Of a DNA stretch of 5,499 nucleotides, positions 1-5,499 are shown one piece after another (position 1 is the first letter of the stretch; each line of letters begins with the position of its first letter). Source of the DNA: Caryophanales bacterium UBA3210. GTDB taxonomy: Bacteria > Bacillota_I > Bacilli_A > RFN20 > CAG-449. Made by a program: the position numbers and the translations under genes. The stretch is taken from positions 1 through 5,499 of the forward strand of contig DEWM01000091.1 of NCBI GenBank assembly GCA_002363635.1, in the 5' to 3' direction. The notes beneath the pieces are model-generated. The model saw only the letters and a program-made list of their open reading frames with translations. It was not told where the DNA came from and ran no database searches.

Positions 1-1
1 T

Positions 2-1486
2 GTTAATGGTGCAACAAGATCAAAAGCATTTGAATTCACAGTTCCAGAACGTGAAAACGTTACTCAATATGATACTATCGCTGCTGCATTAGCTACATGT
101 GATGGTGCAAATGCAAAAGATACTGCAGTAAGATTTGGCTTAAAGAACCAAGTTGTCGTTGTTGAAAAAGCTTCTTCTGGTGTAGTTGTCGCTGATGAAT
201 CAGCAGAATTCTACATTTACGATACAAATATTGCTAAGAACGTTGAAGTTGGTAATAAATTATCTATCACTGCAATTAGTGCATATCGTTATTATGGTTT
301 ACCAGAAGGTGTTACTCCAACATATGATATTGTTGATGATAACACAACAAATACAGTTAATACTGCAACAACACCTACAACAATCAAAGATTTAGTTAAT
401 AAATTAAATGCATATGCTGATGGCTTTGCACAACCTTCAGGTGAATTCGTTACAAAATATAAAGCAAACGCAAAAGTTGTAAAAACATCAACAGATAAGA
501 TTTTACTTGTCGATCCAACAGATAATACTAAGTTCTTACTTGGTTATGATGGATTTGATGGTGTTATGAAAGAATTAGCATCAGTTGCTGGTTTAACTCT
601 TGATGTTGAATTCTCTGTATATGGTTTATGGAGAAATTACACAGGTTATGATTGTGGTAAAGTTGGTGATGTGAAATTTGGCAAACCAGAAAATGGTACA
701 AGATTCTATTTCACAGGTAAAGCTCCTTCATTTAACTTTGCATCATTAACAGCAGAACAAAAAGTTACATTAATCCAAAATGCTTTAGTATCAAGTGTTG
801 AAATTCCATCAAATGTTACAAAAGATACAGAAGTCACTTTACCATCTTTAGATGCAACTAAGTTCCCAGGTGTAACTGCTACTTGGTCATTAGCAGATGG
901 TGCAGATTCAAATATCTTTACATTAGCAAATGGCAAATTAACAATTAAGCCAACTGAACAAGAAAGAAAAGCAACATTAAAATTAAATGTTGAATATGGC
1001 GCAGATACACCATTTACAAAAGATTTTGAAATTAAAGCAAGTTCTGTAAATGTTAAAAAAGTAGAAAATGTTGAAGCAGGCAAAACATATAAAGTTGGTA
1101 TTGTTAATACTAACAAAGGTGAAGATATTTATTTCTTAACTGGTGCTATGGCTGGAACTTATGCAGGATCAACTACAAGTATTTCACAAAGTGCTGATTT
1201 TACAATTGAAGAAGTCACTGGTGGTTTTAATTTAGCTTCAACAGTTAGTGGTGTAAAATCATATGTTAACCTCTATAAACAAGAAGGAAAATCATATGTT
1301 GGAATTTATTTTGAAAAAACAGCAAGTTCAGTTTATACATGGGATGCTGCTACAAAGTCTGTAAAAACAGTTTACGACAATAAAGACCAATTTATTGGTA
1401 CAAGTAATACTAATAAATATACTAATGTTGGTGCAGTCAAGAATGCTACAGATTACTTTGTTGTAAGTTTCTATACAGTTGAATAA
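2..1486 (+). CDS. Secreted multidomain protein with Ig-like and OB-fold-like modules, 5' end missing
   Basis: The frame is open without a stop from position 2 to the TAA at 1484-1486, giving 494 visible residues. The gene therefore starts left of the window. The ATG at 566 is internal: it has no ribosome site and the coding signal continues upstream of it. Visible residues 1-16 look like the last strand of an Ig-like domain (FEFTVPE). Residues ~20-130 look like an OB-fold module, with AEFYIYD and VEVGNKLSI strands followed by a YRYYGL segment. Residues ~129-240 may be a second, weaker one. Residues ~254-346 match the degenerate bacterial Ig-like pattern: VTLPSLDATKFPGVTATWSL, then an NGKLTI strand and a closing FEIKA strand. 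Residues ~354-494 form a Thr/Ser/Tyr/Asn-rich beta module of unknown function. No catalytic motif is visible. Such modules are common in extracellular endonucleases and adhesins of gut bacteria. The nuclease next door favours a nucleic-acid role, but that is inference; a catalytic domain, if any, lies outside the window. Confidence 0.85.
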   Translation, partial: VNGATRSKAFEFTVPERENVTQYDTIAAALATCDGANAKDTAVRFGLKNQVVVVEKASSGVVVADESAEFYIYDTNIAKNVEVGNKLSITAISAYRYYGLPEGVTPTYDIVDDNTTNTVNTATTPTTIKDLVNKLNAYADGFAQPSGEFVTKYKANAKVVKTSTDKILLVDPTDNTKFLLGYDGFDGVMKELASVAGLTLDVEFSVYGLWRNYTGYDCGKVGDVKFGKPENGTRFYFTGKAPSFNFASLTAEQKVTLIQNALVSSVEIPSNVTKDTEVTLPSLDATKFPGVTATWSLADGADSNIFTLANGKLTIKPTEQERKATLKLNVEYGADTPFTKDFEIKASSVNVKKVENVEAGKTYKVGIVNTNKGEDIYFLTGAMAGTYAGSTTSISQSADFTIEEVTGGFNLASTVSGVKSYVNLYKQEGKSYVGIYFEKTASSVYTWDAATKSVKTVYDNKDQFIGTSNTNKYTNVGAVKNATDYFVVSFYTVE

Positions 1487-1510
1487 TCTAACAATAATTA
1501 AATAATAATA

Positions 1511-1536
1511 GTAGATACTCTTTTTAGGGTATCTAC
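1511..1536 (+). terminator. Hairpin after the secreted-protein gene, probable weak intrinsic terminator
   Basis: GTAGATACTC pairs with GGGTATCTAC to give a 10-bp stem (one G-U pair) around the loop TTTTTA. It lies 24 nt after the stop codon and is followed by a T-rich but interrupted stretch (TTTATCTATCTT). This looks like a modest terminator, or a partial one that lets some transcription run into the lipoprotein gene. I see no convincing promoter between the hairpin and the next start codon; a weak -10-like AATAAT at 1482-1487 lies before the hairpin. Confidence 0.6.
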
Positions 1537-1560
1537 TTTATCTATCTTAAAGGAGTTATT

Positions 1561-2901
1561 ATGAAAAATAAAAAATTTATCTTACCTCTCACACTTGCAT
1601 TGATACTCCCATGCATTACTTCTTGTGGAGAGAATAGAAAAGAATTAGTTGCATTAGCAGAAGGTACATTACCTGCTTCTACTACATATTCATCTGATAC
1701 TAAATTAATTTTCTCAGAATATTTTGAAGGTTCTGGTAGTGATGATAAAAATAGAGCTTTAGAAATTTACAATTTCAGCGATGAAACTGTTGATTTAAGT
1801 GAATATGAAATTTATTACTATACAAAAGCTGGTGCTAATACAATTAAACCAACTTCATCAGTTAAATTATCTGGTACATTAGAAGCAAAGAAGACTTTTG
1901 TTATTGTTTCTGATACTGCTACTACTGATTTATGGAATAAGGGTGATGCTTCTACAACAATTAAATTCCGTGGAAAGCAATCTTTAGGTCTTGCTCACAA
2001 TGGTAAAGTTGTTGATGTTCTTGGCAATATCGGTAAAGTATTAGATTGGGGTAAAGACACTACATATGTTAGAAAAGTAGATCATTTAAATCCTGAAACA
2101 TTAACTAATGATTCATTATCATGGGATTCATATTCTTGGATTGAATATGGTGTTGATAATATGAATTATTTAGGTAATGTTGATAACTCAGTTACACCTG
2201 AAGAATTACTTCTTGGCCCTCAAATTGACAATTCTTATTTCCAAAAAGATTTCTTAAAGTATGGAGATAACAATGTAGTTCTTGGTAATGGTGGTGCTAT
2301 TTTATCAACATTAAGTTCTGCAGTAGATGGCGATACTGCTAAATTTAGTCATCCTAAAACTGTTAAATTAGGTGGTCAATCTGTTGCTTTATCTACTTAT
2401 GTTAAGAGTGATAGCGTTAGATTTGAAGTTATCGATACAGCTGAATCATATTCTGGAAATATTCAAGAATATGGTTATGTTGCTAAAGAATTCACAGGTA
2501 AATTATTAAAGTCAGCAGAAGAAATTGCAGTCGTTTCTAATGTCGGTGGTAAAATTACTGAAACATATGGTCGTATGATGGGCTTTGTCTTTGTTCATAA
2601 TGCATATGATGTTAAAGGTAATGACTATCGTGGAAAATGGATTTGCTCAAACTTCTTAACTACATTAAATGGTTATTCAGAAAAATGTAATACTGGTGAT
2701 TTATCAGACGAATTAGTCTATAAAGATGTACCATATGCTTCATATTTCAATAACGCATTTGCATACGCTAAGAAAAATAAATTAGGTTTATTCTCTGATG
2801 AGGAACATAAAGAAATTGATCCATATTGGGATTATTCTTCTAATTCATATAACGGAAAAGAAATCGATTGGGAACAACTTGATAAAGTTGCTCAATTATA
2901 A
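1561..2901 (+). CDS. Lipoprotein with lamin-tail domain and staphylococcal-nuclease (thermonuclease) domain
   Basis: This is a predicted membrane-tethered extracellular nuclease of 446 residues. AAAGGAG at 1549-1555, 5 nt before the ATG, fixes the start. A Lys-rich N-terminus and hydrophobic core end in the lipobox ITSC, so Cys22 should be lipidated. Residues ~48-172 are a lamin-tail domain: LIFSEYFEGSG, RALEIYN, VDLSEYEIYYY, then the closing DWGKDTTYVRK. Residues ~246-415 resemble SNase. By motif alignment, D258 (in VDGDT) matches staphylococcal D21, R287 matches R35, D292-T293 match D40-T41, E295 matches E43, and R338 (in YGR) matches R87. KKNKLGLF at 404-411 matches the C-terminal helix end. 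Thus the calcium ligands and catalytic residues are all present. Compared with S. aureus nuclease there is about 15 extra residues between D258 and R287, about 20 extra after R338, and A294 in place of the usual Pro. SNase enzymes cleave DNA and RNA with Ca2+, giving 3'-phosphates. The LTD may help bind nucleic acid or the surface. The domain call rests on motif reading, not a search. Confidence 0.85.
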   Translation: MKNKKFILPLTLALILPCITSCGENRKELVALAEGTLPASTTYSSDTKLIFSEYFEGSGSDDKNRALEIYNFSDETVDLSEYEIYYYTKAGANTIKPTSSVKLSGTLEAKKTFVIVSDTATTDLWNKGDASTTIKFRGKQSLGLAHNGKVVDVLGNIGKVLDWGKDTTYVRKVDHLNPETLTNDSLSWDSYSWIEYGVDNMNYLGNVDNSVTPEELLLGPQIDNSYFQKDFLKYGDNNVVLGNGGAILSTLSSAVDGDTAKFSHPKTVKLGGQSVALSTYVKSDSVRFEVIDTAESYSGNIQEYGYVAKEFTGKLLKSAEEIAVVSNVGGKITETYGRMMGFVFVHNAYDVKGNDYRGKWICSNFLTTLNGYSEKCNTGDLSDELVYKDVPYASYFNNAFAYAKKNKLGLFSDEEHKEIDPYWDYSSNSYNGKEIDWEQLDKVAQL

Positions 2902-2916
2902 GATTATTATCCATAT

Positions 2917-2943
2917 AAGAACCTTGCAAAAGGTTCTTTTTTT
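2917..2943 (+). terminator. Strong intrinsic terminator of the lipoprotein nuclease gene
   Basis: AGAACCTT and AAGGTTCT form a perfect 8-bp stem around the tetraloop GCAA, extendable by one A-T pair, followed by a run of seven T (2937-2943). It begins 16 nt after the nuclease stop codon. This is a textbook Rho-independent terminator and separates the surface-protein genes from the operon downstream. Confidence 0.92.
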
Positions 2944-2953
2944 ATGTGATAAT
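2924..2953 (+). promoter_or_regulatory. Putative sigma-A-type promoter for the RDD-RDD-udk operon
   Basis: TTGCAA at 2924-2929 is a possible -35 box (four of six consensus bases). Eighteen bases later GATAAT at 2948-2953 is a good -10 box (five of six), preceded by TG with one base between, which is the extended -10 form. Initiation would be near 2960, giving a leader of only about 17 nt that contains the ribosome site AAAGGAG at 2966-2972. The -35 box falls inside the preceding terminator hairpin. Because that terminator should stop read-through, a promoter is needed here, which supports the call. AT-rich DNA makes chance matches common. Confidence 0.45.
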
Positions 2954-2976
2954 ATATTGCAATATAAAGGAGTTTT

Positions 2977-3861
2977 ATGACTGAGCAATTTAGAACTGGA
3001 AAATCAATCTTAGCTAGAAGAGTTATTGCATATATTATTGATTTTATCTTCTTTGGATTATTCTTTTTATTGATGAATATCTTTTTTAATTACACAGTTT
3101 TATTATCAGACTCTTATTTAAATCTTAAAAATCAATACAATACTATTTGTGTAGAAAGCAATTTGTATAATTACACTGACTTAGATAAAACTTCAGTTGA
3201 CTTTGTTTATGGCGATGATAGGGATGAGGCTATTGAAAAGTTTTATATAAAATATCAAGGTAATGCTGATACATATTATAAGGCTAAAGATGCTTATATT
3301 GGTGAATTATTCTATAAAGATAGTGATGGTAAATATCAATTATTAGATGATTATAATCCTTCTACATATAATTCATTTTTAACTACTGAGATTAAAAATG
3401 CTTATTATAATGTTTTATTAGTTGATCCTACTTTTGCACAAGTTAGATTTGAATATAATTCTTATACTATTGCAGTAGCAGGTGCATCAATAGTAGTTCC
3501 TTATTTATTGTTATTCTATGTTCTACCATTAATTTTTAAACAAGGTCAAACACTTGGTTATAAAGTAATGGGATTAAGCGTTTATATGCCACGTAAGAAG
3601 GAAATGATTAGCGAAGGTAAATTTGCCTTACGTTTCTTAATTCTTACGTTAGGATACGTTATTTTCTTTATTCCAAATATTGTTTCGGTTGTATTAATGA
3701 TGGCGACTAAAGATAGTAAAACTATTCACGATATGGTTGTGGATTCTCAAGTAATATATATCGTTGATGAAGAAGGTAATGGTAAGAATGGATTTAAACT
3801 TGAATCATTAAGAAATATAGGTCAGAAAAAGGGCAAAAAGGAGAACAAAAATGCAGATTAA
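2977..3861 (+). CDS. RDD-family membrane protein with long loop between TM1 and TM2 (first paralogue)
   Basis: This is an integral membrane protein of 294 residues and unknown substrate. AAAGGAG lies 4 nt before the ATG. The RDD signature is present: R15-x2-A18-x3-D22 at the start of membrane segment 1 (~14-38), and the last conserved Asp in IHDMVV (D252). Segment 2 is ~163-186, followed by QGQTLGYKVMGLSV, the usual G-T-GK turn with Tyr195 replacing Lys. A hydrophobic stretch ~217-243 with a central FIP may be one kinked helix or a tight hairpin. The C-terminal tail is Lys-rich. Residues ~39-162 form a polar, Tyr/Asp-rich loop of about 124 residues, predicted outside the cell; typical RDD proteins have a short loop here. 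RDD proteins are poorly characterised, with transport or ion-homeostasis roles suggested for some. The next gene is a paralogue sharing this architecture. No specific function can be assigned. Confidence 0.85.
   Translation: MTEQFRTGKSILARRVIAYIIDFIFFGLFFLLMNIFFNYTVLLSDSYLNLKNQYNTICVESNLYNYTDLDKTSVDFVYGDDRDEAIEKFYIKYQGNADTYYKAKDAYIGELFYKDSDGKYQLLDDYNPSTYNSFLTTEIKNAYYNVLLVDPTFAQVRFEYNSYTIAVAGASIVVPYLLLFYVLPLIFKQGQTLGYKVMGLSVYMPRKKEMISEGKFALRFLILTLGYVIFFIPNIVSVVLMMATKDSKTIHDMVVDSQVIYIVDEEGNGKNGFKLESLRNIGQKKGKKENKNAD
3835..3843 (+). promoter_or_regulatory. Ribosome-binding site for the second RDD gene, inside the first RDD gene
   Basis: AAAAAGGAG lies 7 nt before the ATG at 3851 and inside the last codons of the first RDD gene, where it encodes part of its Lys-rich tail. 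It supports 3851 as the true start and indicates translational coupling across the 11-bp gene overlap. Confidence 0.75.
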
Positions 3862-4765
3862 TAATAATTTATCAACTAGTTATTCAACTCCTTCTATTTT
3901 TAAGCGTTTAAGTGCAGCGTTAATTGATGTAATTATAGTAATTGCACTTATGGTTCTTTGTTATTTTGCAGTAGGAGATCCTATTTTAAAGAATGCTACT
4001 TCTTATACTTCTGATGTTCAAGAATATAGAGTAGCATTACTTGAAACTCGTTTATATGCTATTTCTGATACAGGATATAGAACTTTAAACGAAAGTGAAT
4101 ATGAAGATGCATTAGAATTCTATTATTATACATATTTACCTACTATAAAGAATGAAACTCAGTTAGGAGAGGATTATACTCTTGCTAAGAAAGAATCAGG
4201 CTTATTTACTGAAACTGATGGCAAATATGAAAAGAAAGCTGATGTTTCTAACGCTAAATATACTGAATTCTATACTACTTATTATGAAAAAGGTATTATG
4301 CACATTAATGAAGATACTACTATAAATACTATTGCTCGACGTGTGGCTTTCTATACATACACTGAATTTGGTATATCTTTATTTGTTAGTGTATTTATTA
4401 CATATTTTGTTTTCCCAGTTTTCGTTTTAAAAAATGGTAAAACTATTGGTAAATTAGCGCTTAATATTTCTTTAGTTGATGCTAGAGATGATATTAGATT
4501 AAATAAGAAGAGAATTGCTTTAAGACAATCATCATTCATTATTATTGAACTTGCTTTATCTATATTTACTTTATTAATACCTCTATTTATTTCTATTACA
4601 ATGGCAGTTTATAACAAGAAGAATCAAGCTTTACATGATTTCTTCGCAGTGTCTAGAGTTATTGATGATAAGAATAAGGTTCTATATTCAACTAAAGAAG
4701 AATTAGAAACTGCTAGAGAAAAAGAAAATGCTCCTGCTTTTAAAGACGGAGTTGCAGACGATTAA
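3851..4765 (+). CDS. RDD-family membrane protein with long loop between TM1 and TM2 (second paralogue)
   Basis: This 304-residue membrane protein overlaps the first RDD gene by 11 bp in another frame. It carries the same layout: R19-x2-A22-x3-D26 at membrane segment 1 (~24-42), a polar predicted external region ~45-170, segment 2 (~171-193), a canonical NGKTIGKLALNIS turn (~195-207), a hydrophobic stretch ~227-254 with a central LIP, then LHDF with the last conserved Asp (D263). The tail is charged and possibly helical (TKEELETAREKE). The long loop resembles that of the first paralogue: both have a Glu/Asp-rich DALEFYYYTY-like segment, then an LF-acidic-DGKY stretch, then a Tyr/Thr-rich stretch. 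This suggests gene duplication after the loop was acquired. Unlike its partner it keeps the Lys in the G-T-GK motif. Tight coupling suggests equal production and possibly a heteromeric complex (inference). Substrate and function are unknown. Confidence 0.85.
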   Translation: MQINNNLSTSYSTPSIFKRLSAALIDVIIVIALMVLCYFAVGDPILKNATSYTSDVQEYRVALLETRLYAISDTGYRTLNESEYEDALEFYYYTYLPTIKNETQLGEDYTLAKKESGLFTETDGKYEKKADVSNAKYTEFYTTYYEKGIMHINEDTTINTIARRVAFYTYTEFGISLFVSVFITYFVFPVFVLKNGKTIGKLALNISLVDARDDIRLNKKRIALRQSSFIIIELALSIFTLLIPLFISITMAVYNKKNQALHDFFAVSRVIDDKNKVLYSTKEELETAREKENAPAFKDGVADD

Positions 4766-4766
4766 T

Positions 4767-4772
4767 AAGGAG
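4767..4772 (+). promoter_or_regulatory. Ribosome-binding site that fixes the udk start
   Basis: AAGGAG lies 6 nt before the ATG at 4779. The alternative in-frame ATG at 4728 would add 17 residues that overlap the second RDD gene, has no ribosome site, and would precede the normal udk N-terminus. The start at 4779 is therefore preferred. Confidence 0.85.
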
Positions 4773-4778
4773 AATATT

Positions 4779-5408
4779 ATGGCAAACAAAGAAAGACCTA
4801 TTTTTATTGCGGTAGCAGGTGGATCTGCTTCTGGTAAGACTACAGTTGTTGAAGAAATTGCTTCATCATTTGGACCAAATGAAGTAGTTATTTTAAAGCA
4901 TGATGATTATTATAAAGATCAGTCTAATTTATCTTTAGAAGAAAGAAAAAAGACTAACTATGATCATCCTGCATCTTTAGAAAATGATTTATTATATAAA
5001 CATTTAAAAGCTTTACGTAATTGGGAGGCTATTGATAAACCTTCATATGATTATGTAACTCATAATAGAAGAAGAGAGACAACTAGAGTAGAACCTGCTC
5101 AAGTTATTATCTTAGATGGTATTTTAGCACTTGAAGATGCTAGAATTAGAAAACTTGCCGATATTAAGGTCTTTGTTGAATGCGATGAAGATTTAAGATT
5201 GATCAGACGTATTAGAAGAGATATGGTCGAAAGAGGCAGAGATTTTGAAGGAATCATTGAACAATACTTAGCAACAGTTAAACCAATGTATCATTCATTT
5301 GTTTCTCCTACTAAGAGATATGCCGACTTAATTATCCCTAACGATTTCTCTCACAGCGTCGCGACAGACTTATTAATTGAAAAAGTTAAATCAATTTTAA
5401 AAAAATAG
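4779..5408 (+). CDS. udk: Uridine kinase (uridine/cytidine monophosphokinase)
   Basis: This cytoplasmic enzyme phosphorylates uridine and cytidine to UMP and CMP using a nucleoside triphosphate, the entry step of pyrimidine ribonucleoside salvage. The 209-residue length fits the family. Visible motifs in order: Walker A loop GGSASGKT (14-21), KHDDYYKD (40-47, with the nucleoside-contacting Asp region), NYDHP (60-64), YDYVTHNR (90-97), ILDGIL (111-116), the RRIRRD...ERGRD lid region (143-155), and PTKRYADLIIP (177-187). In most relatives the fifth motif reads EGI, so D113 is a conservative Glu-to-Asp change. The gene follows the second RDD gene after 13 nt and is probably cotranscribed with both. 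Salvage would fit a cell that also makes surface nuclease, but a functional link to the RDD proteins is not shown. Confidence 0.96.
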   Translation: MANKERPIFIAVAGGSASGKTTVVEEIASSFGPNEVVILKHDDYYKDQSNLSLEERKKTNYDHPASLENDLLYKHLKALRNWEAIDKPSYDYVTHNRRRETTRVEPAQVIILDGILALEDARIRKLADIKVFVECDEDLRLIRRIRRDMVERGRDFEGIIEQYLATVKPMYHSFVSPTKRYADLIIPNDFSHSVATDLLIEKVKSILKK

Positions 5409-5418
5409 AAGATTATAG

Positions 5419-5447
5419 TTGCAATTGCTCATTTAATATTTTATTAT
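5419..5447 (+). promoter_or_regulatory. Putative promoter for tRNA-Lys
   Basis: TTGCAA (5419-5424), a 17-bp spacer and TATTAT (5442-5447, five of six -10 bases) make a plausible vegetative promoter just before the tRNA. A perfect TATAAT at 5445-5450 overlaps it but has poorer -35 spacing (20 bp). Initiation would fall about 5454-5457, leaving only a few bases of leader. The segment is very AT-rich, so the choice of boxes is uncertain. Confidence 0.4.
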
Positions 5448-5458
5448 AATTGAGCAAT
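5424..5458 (+). repeat. Inverted repeat between udk and tRNA-Lys
   Basis: ATTGCTCA (5424-5431) and TGAGCAAT (5451-5458) are perfect 8-bp complements around a 19-nt AT-only loop. The right arm ends exactly where the tRNA begins. No T-run follows, so a normal intrinsic terminator for udk is not supported. The repeat brackets the putative -10 box, so it could be an operator, an RNA hairpin in a udk-tRNA cotranscript, or chance. The sequence does not decide among these. Confidence 0.55.
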
Positions 5459-5499
5459 GGACCCTTAGCTCAGCTGGTAGAGCAACTGACTCTTAATCA
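5459..5499 (+). tRNA. tRNA-Lys (anticodon CTT), 3' part missing
   Basis: The first 41 nt of a tRNA are visible: acceptor strand GGACCCT (5459-5465), T8-A9, D-stem GCTC/GAGC with an AGCTGGTA loop, base 26 A, anticodon stem ACTGA and loop CTCTTAA. Positions 34-36 are CTT (5492-5494), which reads AAG, so the tRNA inserts lysine. The window ends inside the 3' anticodon stem, so the T-arm, acceptor closure and any encoded CCA cannot be checked. AAG codons are used alongside AAA in the genes here, for example in udk. Confidence 0.92.

Noticed and set aside
186..395. Small + strand ORF of 69 codons
   Set aside because: It lies out of frame inside the large secreted-protein gene, has low-complexity Leu/Gln-rich composition and lacks a ribosome site.
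706..1116. 136-codon ORF on the - strand
   Set aside because: It is antisense to the secreted-protein gene, with composition that mirrors it and no recognisable domain or ribosome site.
566..1486. Separate 306-residue gene starting at ATG 566
   Set aside because: The same frame is open back to position 2 with continuous protein-like sequence, and no ribosome site precedes 566.
2798..2980. 60-codon + strand ORF after the nuclease
   Set aside because: It overlaps the nuclease 3' end out of frame and runs through the terminator and promoter; the Ile/Lys-rich translation looks like noise.
4351..4539. 62-codon ORF on the - strand
   Set aside because: It is antisense to the second RDD gene, with no ribosome site or domain.
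4728..4778. N-terminal extension of uridine kinase
   Set aside because: The ATG at 4728 lacks a ribosome site and overlaps the RDD gene; AAGGAG before 4779 and the normal family length favour the shorter form.
1..5499. Mycoplasma-type code with TGA read as Trp
   Set aside because: All genes are complete under the standard bacterial code, Trp is always TGG, and no in-frame TGA occurs. The absence of TGA stops in five genes is not enough to argue for reassignment.
1..5499. CRISPR array, insertion sequence or phage genes
   Set aside because: No regularly spaced repeats, transposase motifs or phage structural motifs are seen; the tRNA at the right edge is a possible integration site, but no integrase or att repeat is visible.

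Overview
The window comes from an AT-rich, low-GC Gram-positive-type bacterium. AAAGGAG-type ribosome sites, TAA-dominated stops, a lipoprotein with a short signal peptide and a Firmicutes-like uridine kinase all point to Bacilli, Erysipelotrichia or an Acholeplasma-like gut lineage. That placement is inference. All Trp codons in the genes are TGG and no gene ends in TGA (four TAA, one TAG), so the sequence gives no support for a mycoplasma-type genetic code. Every gene and the tRNA lie on the + strand.

Layout: (1) Positions 2-1486 hold the 3' part of a large secreted multidomain protein whose frame is open from the left edge. It shows the end of one Ig-like repeat, OB-fold-like modules, a complete degenerate bacterial Ig-like domain and a C-terminal beta-rich module. 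A hairpin (1511-1536) separates it from the next gene. (2) Positions 1561-2901 encode a lipoprotein that joins a lamin-tail domain (LTD) to a staphylococcal-nuclease (SNase/thermonuclease) domain in which every classical catalytic and metal-binding position is present. It ends in a strong intrinsic terminator. (3) A promoter overlapping that terminator starts a three-gene operon: two tandem paralogous RDD-family membrane proteins (2977-3861 and 3851-4765, overlapping by 11 bp), each with an unusually long loop between membrane segments 1 and 2, then uridine kinase udk (4779-5408). (4) A hairpin/promoter-like segment leads straight into a tRNA-Lys gene (anticodon CTT), cut off by the right edge in the anticodon stem.

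Working picture (inference): the left half is a surface nucleic-acid-handling locus. A tethered nuclease degrades external DNA or RNA, and its neighbour, built from modules often found with extracellular nucleases, may be a second nuclease or a binding partner. The right half holds a nucleoside salvage kinase behind two membrane proteins of unknown function. The most unusual items are the LTD-SNase lipoprotein and the RDD pair with matching ~125-residue predicted external loops.
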